DNA from: Maylandia zebra
Taxonomy: Eukaryota; Chordata; Actinopteri; Cichliformes; Cichlidae
Assembly: GCF_041146795.1 (NCBI RefSeq)
Contig: NC_135168.1
Location: forward strand, 40,122,370-40,186,369
Reading direction: 5' to 3'
Length of the DNA stretch: 64,000 nt
The first letter of the stretch is position 1. Every line of letters begins with the position of its first letter. The notes beneath the pieces were generated by a model. That model was given only the letters and a program-made list of their open reading frames with translations, was not told where the DNA came from and searched no databases. The translations under genes and the position numbers were made by a program. Of this stretch, positions 22,401 to 38,000 are shown one piece after another.

Positions 22401-25400
22401 TGCTGACAATGCACTCCTTAAAAACAGGCTACAAATAAGCAGTTTCATGTCCTTCAAAAGGTAAAAAAAAATCTCATAAAACAATGAAGCAGCCAAATTT
22501 TTTAGCAAAAGGAGTAAGAATGCTATTTGCAAAGGACTATTTTCAGCCTTATAGTTGGTGTACTATTCTGAATATTTAGGTAAGCCAGGGTGTGTGGGAC
22601 TGAATCCAAGTAGACTGCAGTGCTCATTTGATTGCAATGAAAGATGTCACTTCAAATAACAGTGCAGCATATTGATTTTGGAAAAAAAAAAAGTTAAAAC
22701 ATAATGGAGAAATCAGTATTTTACATCAGTTATATGTAGCAGCTGTTTTGGTCTTCTCAGTGACATCACCTGTTACTTCTTTCCCAATTATACTTCAGTT
22801 CTGCACTTAAAGAATGGTCTTTTCTCTCTATTTTCTTGCTTTCTCTTGTGCTGCAGTGGACACACTCTTTAAAGAGTGTTGAATATTTTGCATGGTCCCT
22901 GCACTCGAGCTGCTGCACTCTTTTCCTGCTACAGATACTTGATTAATTGGAGGTGTCATTAATCAAAGTCTGTGGTGAGTCTGCAACTCTGCTCACAGGG
23001 GAACATGCAAGAAGGCACACTCACTCCCACCCTCACACACACACACCCACACACAAAGGAGGGCCATTCAGCGTGCTGCGCAGCTGCAAGGCTCAGGTCA
23101 CCAAGTTTTTCCCCTGCAGTAAAGAGAAAACTACCACTGTGTTTAAAATAGGTGGTGTAAAGGTGTGAAGAGTCATGGTCACATCCAGATGCACTGATGC
23201 ACACTCTTCCTTCGGTTTGGGGTTCGAGATAAGAAGAAATTAAATCTTCTCTCTAAATGGGTCGATGTGCCTCAAAGGGAGTAGATCTGTTGTTCCGGGT
23301 ACAGTCATTCTTCACAAGGTCAGCGCTGGCCTGAGGACACACTGATTTCTCTTTGTACATAAAGCATTATGAGTCAGTGTGTGTGTCAGTGTGAAATCTA
23401 AAGTCTCTAAACAAGTGAACTATGTCACTGACTAGGAAAAGTGCTGTGTTAGTGTTGAAAATAGTATTTGCTCTTTATGCATTACACTGCAGTACACATT
23501 GCAAGATAACACACAACTCTCCAACCATACACTCCCTTGTGGATGAGCACACGGACACCTTTGGACATCACAGATGCGCAGTTGTTCTTATTATACTTCT
23601 TTCTAGTTGGCTTGGGACACACTTGCACGTGGTGCCCTGTTAGTGAAACAGCTATGCTGGCAGCTGAAAGGTATGCGGACGTCCATGAGGAGTCACTTAT
23701 TTACCCTCCGAGCTAAAAGTATGATATAAAAAGAGAATTTAGAGCTCTATAAAGTTTCAGAACTGTATTCTGTGATGATGGATGTTTATGTAGTTATGAC
23801 TATGACAGTTATCAGCAGGTTGTTCTTTTTTAATATTTATTTTTTGGCCTTTTTACTTTGTTTTACTGACATAGTGACAAGCAGCAAGCAAGCAGGTCAA
23901 ACCTTGGCCACTGTGGTTGCATGCAGCGCACGTTCTAGAGGATGAGTTAAGTTTCTGCGTTTGTACATGTAAACATTAGCATCCATGGAGTAGGCTAAGA
24001 GCAGAACTTATGTTGGGTTTTGATTAGGAATAGCTGAGGTATTTATCACTCTTTTATGGACCAAAATGTCCATAAAAAAATGTCCATTCCCATCCCACAC
24101 TTTAGGGACATATATTGAAAACTAGCACTGCACATACTCTGCAACTGCAATCTTATCATCTCGCTGTAAAGGCTTTCTGCTATCTCTCCTCACAGCCCTA
24201 CTTCTCGGGAAGAGAAATCAGAAATCTTATCAGGGCACTGGAACACGCATGTGCGAATATCATCTAAGATACAGGGTTGTTATAATGACCCCCCCCCTTT
24301 ATAACATCTGAGCTGATTAAAACTTCCTAGCTTGTTTCAGAGCAGGAGATAAGGAGGCAGGAGAGGTTATGATACAAACCTTGGAACAGATTTCGTGGAG
24401 ACTTGTGGCGATGGCTGCGGCAGGGGTATCACATCGGAACACGTGGCACTTCAGCACCCGTGTGTTTTTGTCTCTGGCCACATAGGCGAAATCCCTGAAG
24501 CACAGACAGAAGACACATGCAGATGTGACACTCAAAGTTTATCTCAAGGCACCCTAAAAGCAGTTGAACCAAACTCTTGTTAAAGGGACAGTATTTAAAA
24601 ATCTTTTAAGCTTTTTTACAGATGCTCTCTAACATTTATGATTAGAAGACAAAGGACAACTTAAAAAAAAGTGGGACAAGATAATGAAATGAAAAAGGAA
24701 GGAGCATCCAGAAAATTGAGGCACATAGGTTTAATGCACTTAATAGCTCCTGCAAGATGGATTTTTATCAAATAGATGATATTTTTCTGCTCAAAGGCGC
24801 CTGGTATTATTCCTTGGAGATCCATGTTTGAAAATTGTTGAATATTGTGATCAAACACTCTTTAAGGGCTTCATACATTCCCCTGCAGCCACTTAGCTCA
24901 GGGACAATATGGATTCATGATCGCTAATTTGTATATTACTGTTCCTTTAGCCGTTTTTGTTTTGTTGTTTCTTGGGTTCAATTTTATCCTCATCTACAGT
25001 GTGAATATATTTGGATTACTTGCGACATCTAACACAGTGTTTCAACCAATTGTTTTCTCTCCTTTGTAACAACAGCTTTTTACTGAACTGGGTTTTACAT
25101 CTTTTCCCTCTTCTGTGTTGTTAGGAGGTGATGCTTGTCCTTGGACCTGTCCAGCCCTCTCCCTGCACCTGTTTGCTTTATCTTCTGTTCAGCGATGTAA
25201 AAAGGGGCTAGAAAAGAGAACACGCACAAGAACTAAAATCCACAAATGACAGCAACATTATTATGCCCATTTTGCATCATGATGTATTTACCTCTTCTCT
25301 AAGAACTTCTTTTGGGGCTGTGTCTAATTAGCTGAGTCACAAACTGCAGCTTCATTATTTGCGTCATTTACATGTTGCCTCGAGCTGTGCAGGCATTCAC

Positions 25401-25905
25401 GTTAGGACCAGTCTCTTCATAGCAAAAACTGTATATAAAAGATGGGCATGTATTATGGGGTCTGAAAAGTGAAGCTATTACAGGAAGTGTTTTAAATCTG
25501 CATTCTTTTGCAGATTACGACTCATTTTTCTTAATGTATTACCTCAGTAAACATGCTTTTGATGAATTTATGATGTCATTCAAGTCTAATTTAGTATAGT
25601 ATAATATGATTTCTGTAAATTATTACTCAACTAAGTGTTAAATTGATGCTAAATCATTGCAGTGTGGCTACCTTGCGATTGACTAGTTGCTACCAAATGC
25701 ACATGCAGTGTCCACAGCTTTGCTGGTCATATCCACACCCTGCTTATAATGTCTAACAACCAAGATGGTGACAAGCAAATAGCTTGCTGTGAATATGTCC
25801 ATCTTTTATATACAGTCTATGGTTCATATTGAACTGAACTGGAGGTGGCAGTTGCCAATATTGGATAAAATGACAAACACTTGGGCTTATGCAAATATTT
25901 AGGCA

Positions 25906-25965
<60 letters not shown>

Positions 25966-27362
25966 CGTGTCCTTGAAGAAACTTCATGGCAAGAGCTTCT
26001 CAGTGGTGTCACACTGCAGCGTAAAATGAGGAGTATGAGGGTGATATTGAGGGAGGAAACTCGGCTAAGAAAGAAACTTTATTCAGTGTGGGTGGCAGAT
26101 GAAAACCAGCCACATGTGGGAAATGCTACATACACACATACGCGCACAGACAAGATGAAAGACACATCTCTTCCCCATTAACAGGTGAGACAAGCGGAGG
26201 AACAAAAGGTAGGAGGATGTGTTTCCAGCTAGAACAGAAACAAATGAGTAATCGGTGAATACAGAGTGAAGCCAAAACAGATGGCAGTGTCACCAGATGC
26301 ACACACATACATTGAACACTTCAGAATAACCACAGGCACAAACAGAAATACGCCAAACACTGCCATTTATCACAGCAGGCTCTTTGTGTTTATGAGTCCA
26401 TTATCTGGCCCGTCTCTTCTGCTTAATTGTGTGCTCACACACTGTAAGTCGATAATGCTCTCTGATTGTGGCCACAAAGGAAAGTGCAATATGATGTGTG
26501 ACTGAGTGTGTGTGTGTGTTTGGTGTCCAGTACATTTCATTCTGGGACATCTGAGCAGTGCGTCACCAAAGCAGCATGAGTGGCCTTGCTTCGCATACTA
26601 CAAATGGTTCTTTTATGACTTCTGTATCCTCTCTCAGGGATCACAATGCTATAAAACAGCATGCAACTCTTAATAGGAAACAGCCCGTGGCCAGTCTGGC
26701 TCGCTGACGATTTGACACCAGTGATTTAGACTTTCAGTAGTCGGTCCTGCACTCTTGTAAAGAGCAACAGTGACTCTAGGCGAAGCAAAGCCACTGATTT
26801 GAAGCCTGAAGTGACAAATGTGATCGCACACAAGGGCGGGAGCCCTGACACAACGATTACAGAAAACAGCTGAAGAGCAAGATCGCACGTGAGCACGGCA
26901 CAAAGAGCAGTTACCTTTCTCTGTGTCCCCGGAAGCAGAAGGAGGCAGAAGGAGGGCAAGAGGGGTTGTTGAAGAGATGGTGGTTAAAAATAGAAAGAAA
27001 GAAAATAAAGGTGATGGTTGTAAAGGAAACATAACATAAGGAATAAGAATAAATGTGTTAAAGGAAGAGTGTGGGACATAAAAAGACACATAAGAGTGGT
27101 GGGATGGGAAAGTTATATTATGGGAGAAGATGAAAACCAACAAAAAAGCAAAGTGAAAATGATGGTGAGGATAGGGAAGGCAAAGACACAACAGCAGCGT
27201 TAATACACAAAACATACAGAGTCAAAAACAGAGACAATGTTCTTTCGCTTCAGTCACCGCCTTCCCGTTAGTTGATGTATGTGTGTACTTTTCATTTCAG
27301 CGGATTAGCATTCTGCAACATTATATCGCAGGAAACCTTTCTTGTGGCTGCATACTTGCGTA

Positions 27363-27415
<53 letters not shown>

Positions 27416-27778
27416 CGCGTGAACCCACCCTACCCCATTTCCCTCTACCTTTTCCTTCTCCCAGTGTCTTTCATTCAGCTCTTTGCTTCTGCTCTTTAAT
27501 CTTGCTTTCACTTCCCTGAGCCGTCTCCATCTCTCACTCTTTCACTCACTTTTTCTTCCACACCAGGAGACATCCACCTCACAAAAAACCCCCAAAACAA
27601 AACATGCAACATAGAATGATTCACATCGAGAGCGTAACTCATCACAGCTGCACGCAATATAGGCTGTGATGCTCTACTATCAGAAACACTACAAAGAGGC
27701 ACAGGCTGAATGAAGAACAGAGGGCTAATTCAAACATTGACTGCCTTTGATTCTTTGATGATCCACTTTGTAAGAAGC

Positions 27779-27853
<75 letters not shown>

Positions 27854-27957
27854 GGTAGAACAGCTGGTAGATTATTTCAAACAGGAATCCTATCTTCATT
27901 GTCAGAGCATCAGAACTGCTGCTGATCTCCAAACAGCCTTTATTCATGCAGACCTAC

Positions 27958-28051
<94 letters not shown>

Positions 28052-31000
28052 GTAGAGACACATGGAGACTAAATCAACACTTGTAGAAACTACCTAAAAG
28101 CTCTAACTCACCACATGTAAATGCATCTGCACACGTTTTAAAATGCATTGCTTTCTCATTATGTTTGAATTTCATTCATGATTTTTTTCCTCACCCTGTT
28201 CCCATTATCTCGGATTCTACGGCCTTCTGTTCCATTTCAAATTCAGGCTCCCTGCTTTATTCGCTGTCTGTCACTTTGGAATTGCATTTCAGAGTCAGAA
28301 ATTCTGAATGGCCCAAAAGTGACTGCTCTCCATTTACTTCAAAAATGAAAGCCTGTTGTTCTCGCGCCAGAACTAATTCATGTGTCAGTCTCAACTAGTT
28401 ACAAGTGTTTTATTACTGATGAAAAAACTACATGAAAAGCCAAATAGAGTCTCACATTAACAAAACCTACAGTACTGTCACGATCACACCACATATATTT
28501 AGACTTTTACAGCCAGTCTGAGGATAACTTGGCTACATTTTTCTTCCTGCGGTGTCATTTCATTAACACTCAGCTGCATTTTTAACAGTTGCATGTGTTG
28601 TTTTTTAAAGAGGAAAAGATGACATTTTCTGATGTAACTTAAGTGTTTCGGGTGTCTCAGTTCTACAGTCACTCATTGAAAATGTCAGTAAAGCCACTGA
28701 CCCACAGTGGGTGTTTTTGAGTTTGGCAGGTGACTTTTGGTAACCTTTGTAAGCTGTAATCACAGCACTAGTTTTAAATTACACATCTGTTAAACTGTAT
28801 GACAAACAGAGACAACTAACATGTGAACTTGGCTTTCCTCCAACACTGTGCGAGTTTCTAAAGCTAGTTTAAGTGAGCCAGAAGCAGATGCAACTGACTT
28901 TAACTGGAACCCAGTCCCCGGAATTACCACCTCCAAGTCTAAGGACATGGTTCTCAGCTGTTAAATCATGAGTTCTGCCCTAAATTTTAATCACAAGTTA
29001 GGAATATGCAGTTCACTATTTAATGAGGATGTTTAACTTGTCAGTAGTGGTGAAGACAGAGTTGGGCGAGGCCAAAATATCTGGGTAGTGACCAAAAAAA
29101 TAATAAGATTGTGGATTCAAGCAGCAGAAATGAGTTTCCTCCAAAGGGCTTCTTGGTTCGAAGCTCAGTCATTTGATAGGAACTTAACAACTACTCCACA
29201 TCGAAAGCTCAGGTGTTTCAAACATGTCGAACTTAGAGGAGACCCCAGGATAGAACTAGGACATACAGGGGGTTTGGGCATGATTAGACTTTTGGCCCTG
29301 CAACCCAGATGCAGGTAAGTGGTAAAAGATGACTCAATCTATCCATTTATCTTGTAAAAAGGAAAAGGATGAGGATTGTTGCTTTTAACTGAATGACACA
29401 CAGATTTCATGGACGTCGGAGGGCATTTTAGAGGGAAAAGTTAAGGAAGAGGATAGAGAGGTAAGATCTCAAGAGAGGAGAGTTATTGGCCAGAAAGTCA
29501 AAATTAAAGTGGGAGTGGAGAAGAGAGGAATGGAAATAGGGCTGGATGGTGAAGGAGGAGGTGGAAAGGGGAAAAAAATAGGTAAAAAAGAGGTACGAGA
29601 TGAAAGGTGTGAAAGCACCAAAGCAGAAAGATGAGTTAAAGCAAGCCTCCCACCACTCGTGCGTTCTTTTTTTCTCTCTCTCTGTGCCGCACACACCTCC
29701 AGAGCTCAGTAAAGGATGACTGACTCACTACTACCAATCGCTCTTTGATCCTGATGGCTGCGAGGCAGCCTCGGCTGAAGACGATGTGTAAGACTCCGAG
29801 AATAAATGAGGTCACGGCTGCAGATGTGCGCTGAACTGGGTTTGAGAACGTCACAAAGAACTGTCAGTGTCTGCAGAGATGACAACTGTCACCTCCATCA
29901 TGGTTCTAAGAGCACGATGTGTAGTACTAGTCTACAGCCGAAGGAGAATCCCATCCTGGCATGCCTAAACATGGCTTAGGTTTGTCATATTAATACTGGG
30001 ATCATATCTCCATTTTATAAGATTCTGATTAAAAATGTAAGGGGAAAAAAGTTGGATCAAAAATGTATAATCCACAACAGTCTAGATCTAGTTCCAGAGG
30101 GTGGATGTACAACTCGTGTCTTAGGATACATTTATAATGGGTAAAGAATTTGCAGTCAATATGGTTATTAATTGGAAGTGTAAAAGCCATACATGTCATT
30201 AACCATATTTATTTATTTATGCTAATGAGTACATTTAATGTGACTTTGCAAAGTTTGTGGTTTTGTACACATACACACACACAAGTGAGGAGTAAGGATG
30301 GCGCAACAGGACACAGGAAGCAAGAGAAAGATTTCAAATAGAAATGTGCACATCCACAGTCTTTGTTATCTACACACACACACACATACAGTAAATCAAG
30401 TATTGAAGGTAAATTAGCAATAACTTCTTTCAAAAGTGGGGCTGGGAGAATAATTTCTTTAGATTTTTCGTCAAACAGCAATCAAAATGCTCGATAATTT
30501 TGCTGACAGCAGGATATTATTTAAATTTAAGTAGTTTTGAAAACTTTACAGTAAGCAGCTTCACAATGCATCTTCGGTTGCAGGAATGGTGTAATAAAGC
30601 TAAACTGTCCCAATACTGGTGCAGTAAAAGAGGCTGTTTAAGAGGCAGTCAAAACAGCACACATGTAACTAGTCCCCGACCAGCTCTGCAGCTCTTTCTT
30701 CTGCTCTGTAGCTTCCAGTATCGCTCAGTAGAGACTCATGTCTCCTCCAAACCATCTGTCACACACACACACACACACACACGCACACACACACACTAAC
30801 CCTAACGCACAGAGCACCGTGGCATCACACAGACTTCAATTATCAAACGGCTTTGCAGAGTGTCTGCATACTGCTGGCCGCTATGCTAATGCACTTACAT
30901 ATGCTAATTGCAAAGCCAAATGCTGATTTGAAACGTCTGGGCGCTCCTGTCAGCAAAAAAGTCCACCGAGAGCCAAGGTCCACACCGAGGACCAGGTGTG

Positions 31001-34000
31001 TGCGTCGTATGCATGTGTTGTGTTACTCTTCCTATTGACTGCAACAGAAAAACTTCCTTTTATTATTGATACTGTTGTGACGTTGGCTGGAGTCCAAAGC
31101 AGACGTGGATCTGATCCATTTTCAGCCCCGAACTGTGACAGATGTGCGACACTGAAACAACAGCTAGAAAGCGATTTAGAGGATTGCCCTTTCATCATGC
31201 TGCAAAGAGAATAACAAAAGAGCTGTCAGGTATATTGATATTTGGAAACAGTTTCCTTCCAATTATTCTACTTTTTTTGAACTGTTGAGTGAGTCTCTTT
31301 GTTTGCTAGCTTACTTGAAAATCTGATGCAAGATAAAATCATCCACAGTAAGGAAATGCACAATTAAACCTGACTAATTTTATCAGTGCAAATTCTCGAC
31401 TTCCATAAAAAAATTGATGTTAATACTGGAAGACAAATTTAGAGATAACAGTTCTGTTTACTGGTCTACAAATGCTTTCATAGCCATTCTAAGCTGCTTA
31501 CAGACAATTATAATCTGCACATGTTAGTCAAAACTCAGTTAACTTTCCAGCACAAAAGCTGTTTTGTTTTTTTTGTTTTTTTAAATTGGACCCCTGAGTG
31601 TCGATAATTGTGTTTGCAAAAAACAGCAAATGTGGCTCATCACGGCAGTAAATTGTAGTTTATTGTAATGGAATGCAGAATATGGTGATAAAAAAGGGCA
31701 TAAAAATCAAAGATAAAAACCAGATACATGAGGCACAAAGTGCACACTTTACAAAGCCATTAATAGGACTGTACTGAGCTGCTGACAGTAATTAGCTTAG
31801 TTTTATTGCAGTATTGATGCTGTGTTGTGGTGCGCAGTCAGGTATTTACTGCACCGACTTATCAACAGAACATCAGCATTGGCTGATATTCGCCTTGTTG
31901 ACTGCCATTTACTGATGGCAGAGGCTGCCGTTTATTTGTTGTGTGTCATCAGTTTTGTAGTCCTCGTGTCCGTCCGGTGTTTTAAATAGTCACAGTCACG
32001 TAAAAAGGGAAGTACATCCTCTTTTGATTCTAAGATTTTATGCGTCTGGGTGAACAATGATAAATGACATATTATAGTATACCGTTACTGCGCGCATAGA
32101 AACTAACAGGGTGAATCAAATACCTCTGATTAACTGATCGTAAGGAGGTCTGAGCACCTTTATAAAAGCAGATGTTTTGGAAGTTTGTTGTGTTGGTTAA
32201 TAAAATGCCAAGAAACAGAGAAATCAGCAGCGATCTTAGAGAAACTGTTGCCGCCCATCAGTCTGGGCAGGGTTATAAGGACTTTTCTGAACAATTTAAC
32301 TGTAGATTTTCCATAATTCTACAGTAAAAAAGAATTTTCACAAGTGGAAAACATTCAAGACAGCTGCCAAACTTCCCAGGAGTGGGCATCCCCGGAAACA
32401 CACCCCGAGGTCATGCTCAGACTGTACAGGCCTCAGGTAGCATGTTAAATGTTAAAATTCATGATGGTACAACTGAACAGGTATCGGTTGTGTGGAATTG
32501 TAAACAAATATCAACACAGTGTTTTAAGTTATGTGTTCGTCTGAGGTGGAACCATATTTTAAACCTAGTATAAAATCCAGATAAATCTAGATAAATTATT
32601 ATTATGTCTTGATACATAAAATCTTAGAATTTCTTTTTCACATGACACAATTTATGAGTCGATAAATTAGTTGTGATCAGGATTTGTTTGTTTCACCGCA
32701 CAAAATGAGAAAAATGGGAAAATCCAGTTGTAGAAAACATGCATCTCCAGTAGTTTTAGTTGTGTATAGATTAGTAAAAAAAAAATCAATCATTGCCCAT
32801 TTCCACCTTTGATAATTAGTTGATATAATTTTGCATAATGACTTGGATGAAGTGGCCCATTAGATATTTTATTTAGAAATATGTGGTTAATAGCAGCAGT
32901 TTTTAACAGAAAACTTTGTGCTGAAATATAGAGGAAAATAACATTTATAACGCTCGATCTTATAAGTGTTAAAGCTCCCAGTACATTTTTTGTTACTACT
33001 TGTGTACTTTTCCTTTGTCATTCTTTTTCTTTATGTTGGATTTCGCTGCACTTTCCGCCTTCTCTTACCTACAGAATCATATCTTTCAGTTCTTTGGAGA
33101 AGACATAACTGTGATTTAGGACAATGTAACTAAAGTTGACTTGCTGACATGTAGCTACCTCATATATGTTGTTGGCATATGCTTTTGCATATAAACTGAA
33201 ATATCTGAGGTGATGAGCAAACACTGATATACATGTAGCATCGGTCTCCTTATTCCAGAAAACGTGGAACTGCTCCTTCTAATAGCAGGCATCAAAGTGA
33301 TAAAAAATACAAAAGAGAGTCCATGTTTTGAGCTAATTTGGAACTAAGTGAAAGCAGCATCACTTAAACCTCTTCCACAGTTGTACTCCGACACTTAAAC
33401 CTGTGTGCGACAGCTGAACAGGGTAAACCCCTCTGCGACCTGGTGAATTAGTCATGACCCACAGCCATTAGAGCCTAATGTAAAATGTCTGCACGTAATT
33501 ACCATCCTACACCGTAAACTTGTTTACAGCACCAAGATGAGAAGCAAAACGAGCACCCGGGGCTTGAGTCCCCCCCCTCCAACCTCCTCTGCATCAGAGG
33601 TACCACATGACACATACTCCTTGTTTCTCTAGGCACACATATACACACTCACAGGCAGAGAGACAAGAACACACTATCACCAATATTGCCAGAGGCGGCA
33701 AAGAACTGGGACAAAATCAAGTCGAAATAAAAATAAAACTCTTGTCTACGGTGTATTAAGCAGCGAACGCGGCGCACGACGCTGCCTGTGCGAATTGAGC
33801 AGCCAGTTGATGTTGTTTACAGCAGCAGCTACGCCTGCATTTGATTCATCCTCAAGCAACACATGTAAAACATTTTACAAATGCACAAATGACAATCTGA
33901 ATGGTTATTAATATTTTACGCGCAGAACGCCAACTTCACAGATCTTCAGACGGCTTTCTGCGCATACAAACGCCTCAAAATATTTGAGCATCTTCTGCCT

Positions 34001-37000
34001 TGGCGGATAAATATGTGCACGCTCACACATATCAAAAAAAGCTGCGTTTAAATTGGGTCATATAGAGTGGATTACAGAGGGGTGTAATTTCTAGGAAGAC
34101 TTTTTTTTTCATCTAAATAATAAACATTTTCTCCCCCCTTGATTACAGCTCAGACATTTCCCCCCTGTATACACTCTATACGGCACTATATACAGCATGG
34201 TTTTAAATGACTGAGCACAAGGATAACTCAAAATACATTTGAGGCCAATTTCTCTTCACAAAAAAAAAAAAAAAAATGTTATACTGAGAGGAAGGAAAAC
34301 ACGCAACCCCAGTTTATTTTGATGCAGCTTTGTGACCCAAATCCGAGCATTCGTTGAGGCAGAGAGGCAAACGAGGGAGGGAAGGAGGGGCAACATGCAG
34401 AGGGAGCACACACAGTACCCATGTGTCAACACTCGTCATTTTTCATTACATATTTAAGAGTAGAGTTAGGTGGGTGGGTGAGACAGACAGACAGACAGAG
34501 AGAGAGAGGGGAACAAGAGATGAGTGGGGGGAGGAAAAAAGAGGGATGCTGGGTGGACGAGAGAGCAGGGGAAAGATGATGTCCTGCTGTTCTCTCTGCT
34601 CTTGATCATTTATACATCACAATTCACTGGTGTGTGCAACTATGTGAGCGCGTGCGTGTGTTTTCGTACATGAGCGCAATATTCTCGACAAAGCTTCAGT
34701 GAGATGTCACATCAGTGAGACGCCCCTCTTCATGTACCCTACCAACATGTGTCACAAAGTGTGGGAGAGAGCGCAGGGATTCGGTGACTAGTGGAGTGGA
34801 GTTACTGTGCCGTTTGGATCATTTGCATGTAACCTAATTAGCTGCATGTGCCATAAATCACTACATTTCCTGCACATGCGATATAGTAAACTGGAGTACA
34901 CTGGATTTGCTGAATTCCTCAATGGAGCAAACACAATGCAGATAGTTGTTTTAAAGATACAGGATGCTGTGTTCAGCTTTAAAGAAATGTTGCTGCTGTT
35001 GAATTTTTCAAGTGGATTTTTTTTTTTTTTTAAAGAACGGATCATCACTATTTCATTCCCATCTTTTTTAGCTGCAGGCAGAAATATCTGAGACCTAGCT
35101 CTTTAAATCATTGGTTCTCAAACTGTGGCATGGGCCCCACTGGTGGGGCATAGAGCCACTGCAGGTGGGGCAGGCAAAACCAGCGAAAAAATACAGAATG
35201 GTAGTTCTTCTTGTTCTTCTTCTTCTGTTGGCTGTTCCCTTTAGGGGTCGCCACAGTGGATCATCTGCCTCCATCTCACCCTACCCCTCGCATCCTCCTC
35301 TGTTACATCAGCCCTCTGTGCGTTCTTTTTCACTACATCCATCAATCTTCTCTGTGGTCTTCCTCGTTTCCTCCTGCCTGCCAGCTCCATATTTAGGTTT
35401 GGCCAACCTAAGCTGTCCATCTGATAAATTGAATTACTAATCCATGTCCATTCTGGTCACTCCCAATAAACACTTTAACACCTCCAGCTCCACCTCCTGC
35501 CTTTTTTTGTGCCATCGTCTCCAAACCATACATTATAGCAGGTCTCGCTTTCTCTTTCCCTTTTACTGCTATCCTTCTGTCACAAGTCACCCGTTACACT
35601 CATCTCCGCCCACTCCACTCTGTCTACACTTTTCTCTACCTCTCTTGTGTACTGTCCATTGCGTTGGGTAGCTGTCAGCCTGTCCATCACCACTGCAAAC
35701 AACAAGAAGCTCAGTAGGGAGAATGATCGATATTCTCTCCCTAGGAAAAACAAAAAATCACCTGGATGCTTTTATCAATAGCAGTTGTGATGTTAGACAC
35801 TACTAATGCTATATTTGTTGTAATTTAACTAAAAGGCCTAATAGAAGATATAATTGAAATGATTAGAAAGTCCATCTGAAATAGTTTCATATAATATTAA
35901 AGTTTGTTTGATTTTTTGGGTATGCATTATTGGTAGACATCTGAAGATGTCACTGTGAGCATAAAGAACACTTTCCAGCGTTTTACTGGCACTTTGTAGA
36001 TAAAAAAGATGCATTTTAGAAAATAATAATCATTTTTCATTCATAATGAAAAGAATCGTTAATTACATACCCACTGAATTATTTGAGCTGTACAATTAAA
36101 TGCTGTTAGATTTTCAGAGCAATTAAAACTATACTTGATTAGGGTTCCTTTATAGTTGGCTTGTAAAAGTCCACACAAGCAACAAGGGAAACAGACTCTG
36201 AGCTTTCAGAGCCGACCAATTATCCATTTAATGTTCAGCTTAGTGCTGTTATCAAATCAAGTGGACCACGAACATGTTTACCAATTAGAGGTTTTAAATC
36301 ATTTCTTTGAGTTTTTGTGAGTAGAGGGAGCTGAGGTAATATTTCTAAGAAACGTTAAATGTGTAAACTTTGAAAATAAATGACAGGAGGTTAATTTACC
36401 ACCTGATATAGTCATCATAGTAGACATGTCTGCTGCAGGCCGGCTGAAAACGTAATCAAAAGCTCAAACAAAACAGTGTTAAAGTATTCAAATATATTCA
36501 GCTTAAACAGTCTCTGTAGTCTGAATAAATGGAAGAGCTACAGGCAGACACTGACTGCACAAGGGTCCCGCTGCGTTCAGCCTTGTATGATCAGCTAACA
36601 TCAGCTCACATCTGTGCCCACCATGGCTAGGACCAGGGAGAGTTTTATCTGTGAGGAGATTTATTGGCTGGCGGGGCCAGGGAGGGAATCTATAGGGGGA
36701 ACGGGAGGAGTAATCTGTCAGGAAGACAAGGATTACAGCAGGTGTGCCTAACAATGCTAATGTAAGACAGAGAGTGAAAAAGCAAACTGAGAGAGAAAGA
36801 AGGAAGCTTTTTTTGCAAAGCTTATTGTTTGTAATTCTCTGTCTGTGTGAATGCATGTGTGTGTCTGTGTGTGTGTGTGTGAGACATTGGACTGTGGGTT
36901 GGAGAGAGATGAGGGGACACAACATCATAATGACCCTTTGGAGAATGAGGGTTTCTGGGTTGCTGGGTGGACACATCCTGACAAGGGCTGCGTGTATGTG

Positions 37001-37924
37001 TGCGGAGAAGTGGGAGTGATGGATTGTGGGTAAATGGAAGGAGCTGACGCAGAGGAGCGATGACTTGCCGGGAAAGAAAGGCGTAGGCATAGGGCTCAAA
37101 TCGGTGCAGGACCGGGGAGGAAAGGTCATCAATCACTCTGGCGTCTATCGAGTGGGTCTAGGTGTTCGGGCTCTGTCCCTGTGGGCCATCAGTGGGGTCT
37201 TGCATGTTAATTAAAGCCACAAAGGCCTTGACATCAGCAAACAGGCTGTGGTTACACTGGGGCATCATGACTGAAACAGCTCGAAGAGCGGATATGAAAA
37301 GTCAAACACGCACATGCAAACTCATTTCACTGACATAAATGGAGGAGAACGCAAGAGTGTGTTCAGCATTAAAACATTTATGATACACGGGCTCTCTTCT
37401 CTTCTCTATGCCATGCCTGTCCATAGAAGGTCAAGCAGTGGGGGGAAATAAGCGAGCGCTGGAGGGAATAGGCGAGCAGGGTCTCACTGCTCCCCACTAA
37501 TGAATATGAATGAAATGTGGAATCAGTGTGCATTTGTTGGAGTGTGTTGGTATGATATGTTTCTGCTTGTGTGTGTGGGTGTGAACTCGAGCATCTGCCG
37601 TTGAGCCATTAGTGAAAACAGGTAACATTAGTTCATTTAAATAGTAGAAAAAGGGACATAGACAGCAGGCTGGCGCAAAGATACTATTAAAAACGTACAT
37701 TATTGGGTTTTCAACGGCGTTGTCTCAATCCTAACAAGTGTCACATGCCAAAGACACGAAAACAAGAAGACAGGGCCTCTCTGATGCCATAAATCATTTC
37801 TCTGTGGCTTTTTGTTCTACGCTTAGTGCTTCCCTGCTCATCCCTCTTCCCGCTTTCTCCTCCTCATCCTCTGCTAGGAGAGAGAAAGGGAAATTCCCTG
37901 TATGCATATAGTAGCTTCTGCTAT

Positions 37925-38000
<76 letters not shown>

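Noticed and set aside
26670-27215. 181-codon minus-strand open frame
   Set aside because: Hydrophobic Phe/Ser/His-rich translation of pyrimidine-rich DNA. It does not join apbb2 exons in phase and resembles no protein I know.
36503-37132. 209-codon minus-strand open frame
   Set aside because: Ser/Pro/His-rich translation through a CA-rich stretch. It is chance frame in skewed composition without exon signals matching apbb2 phase.
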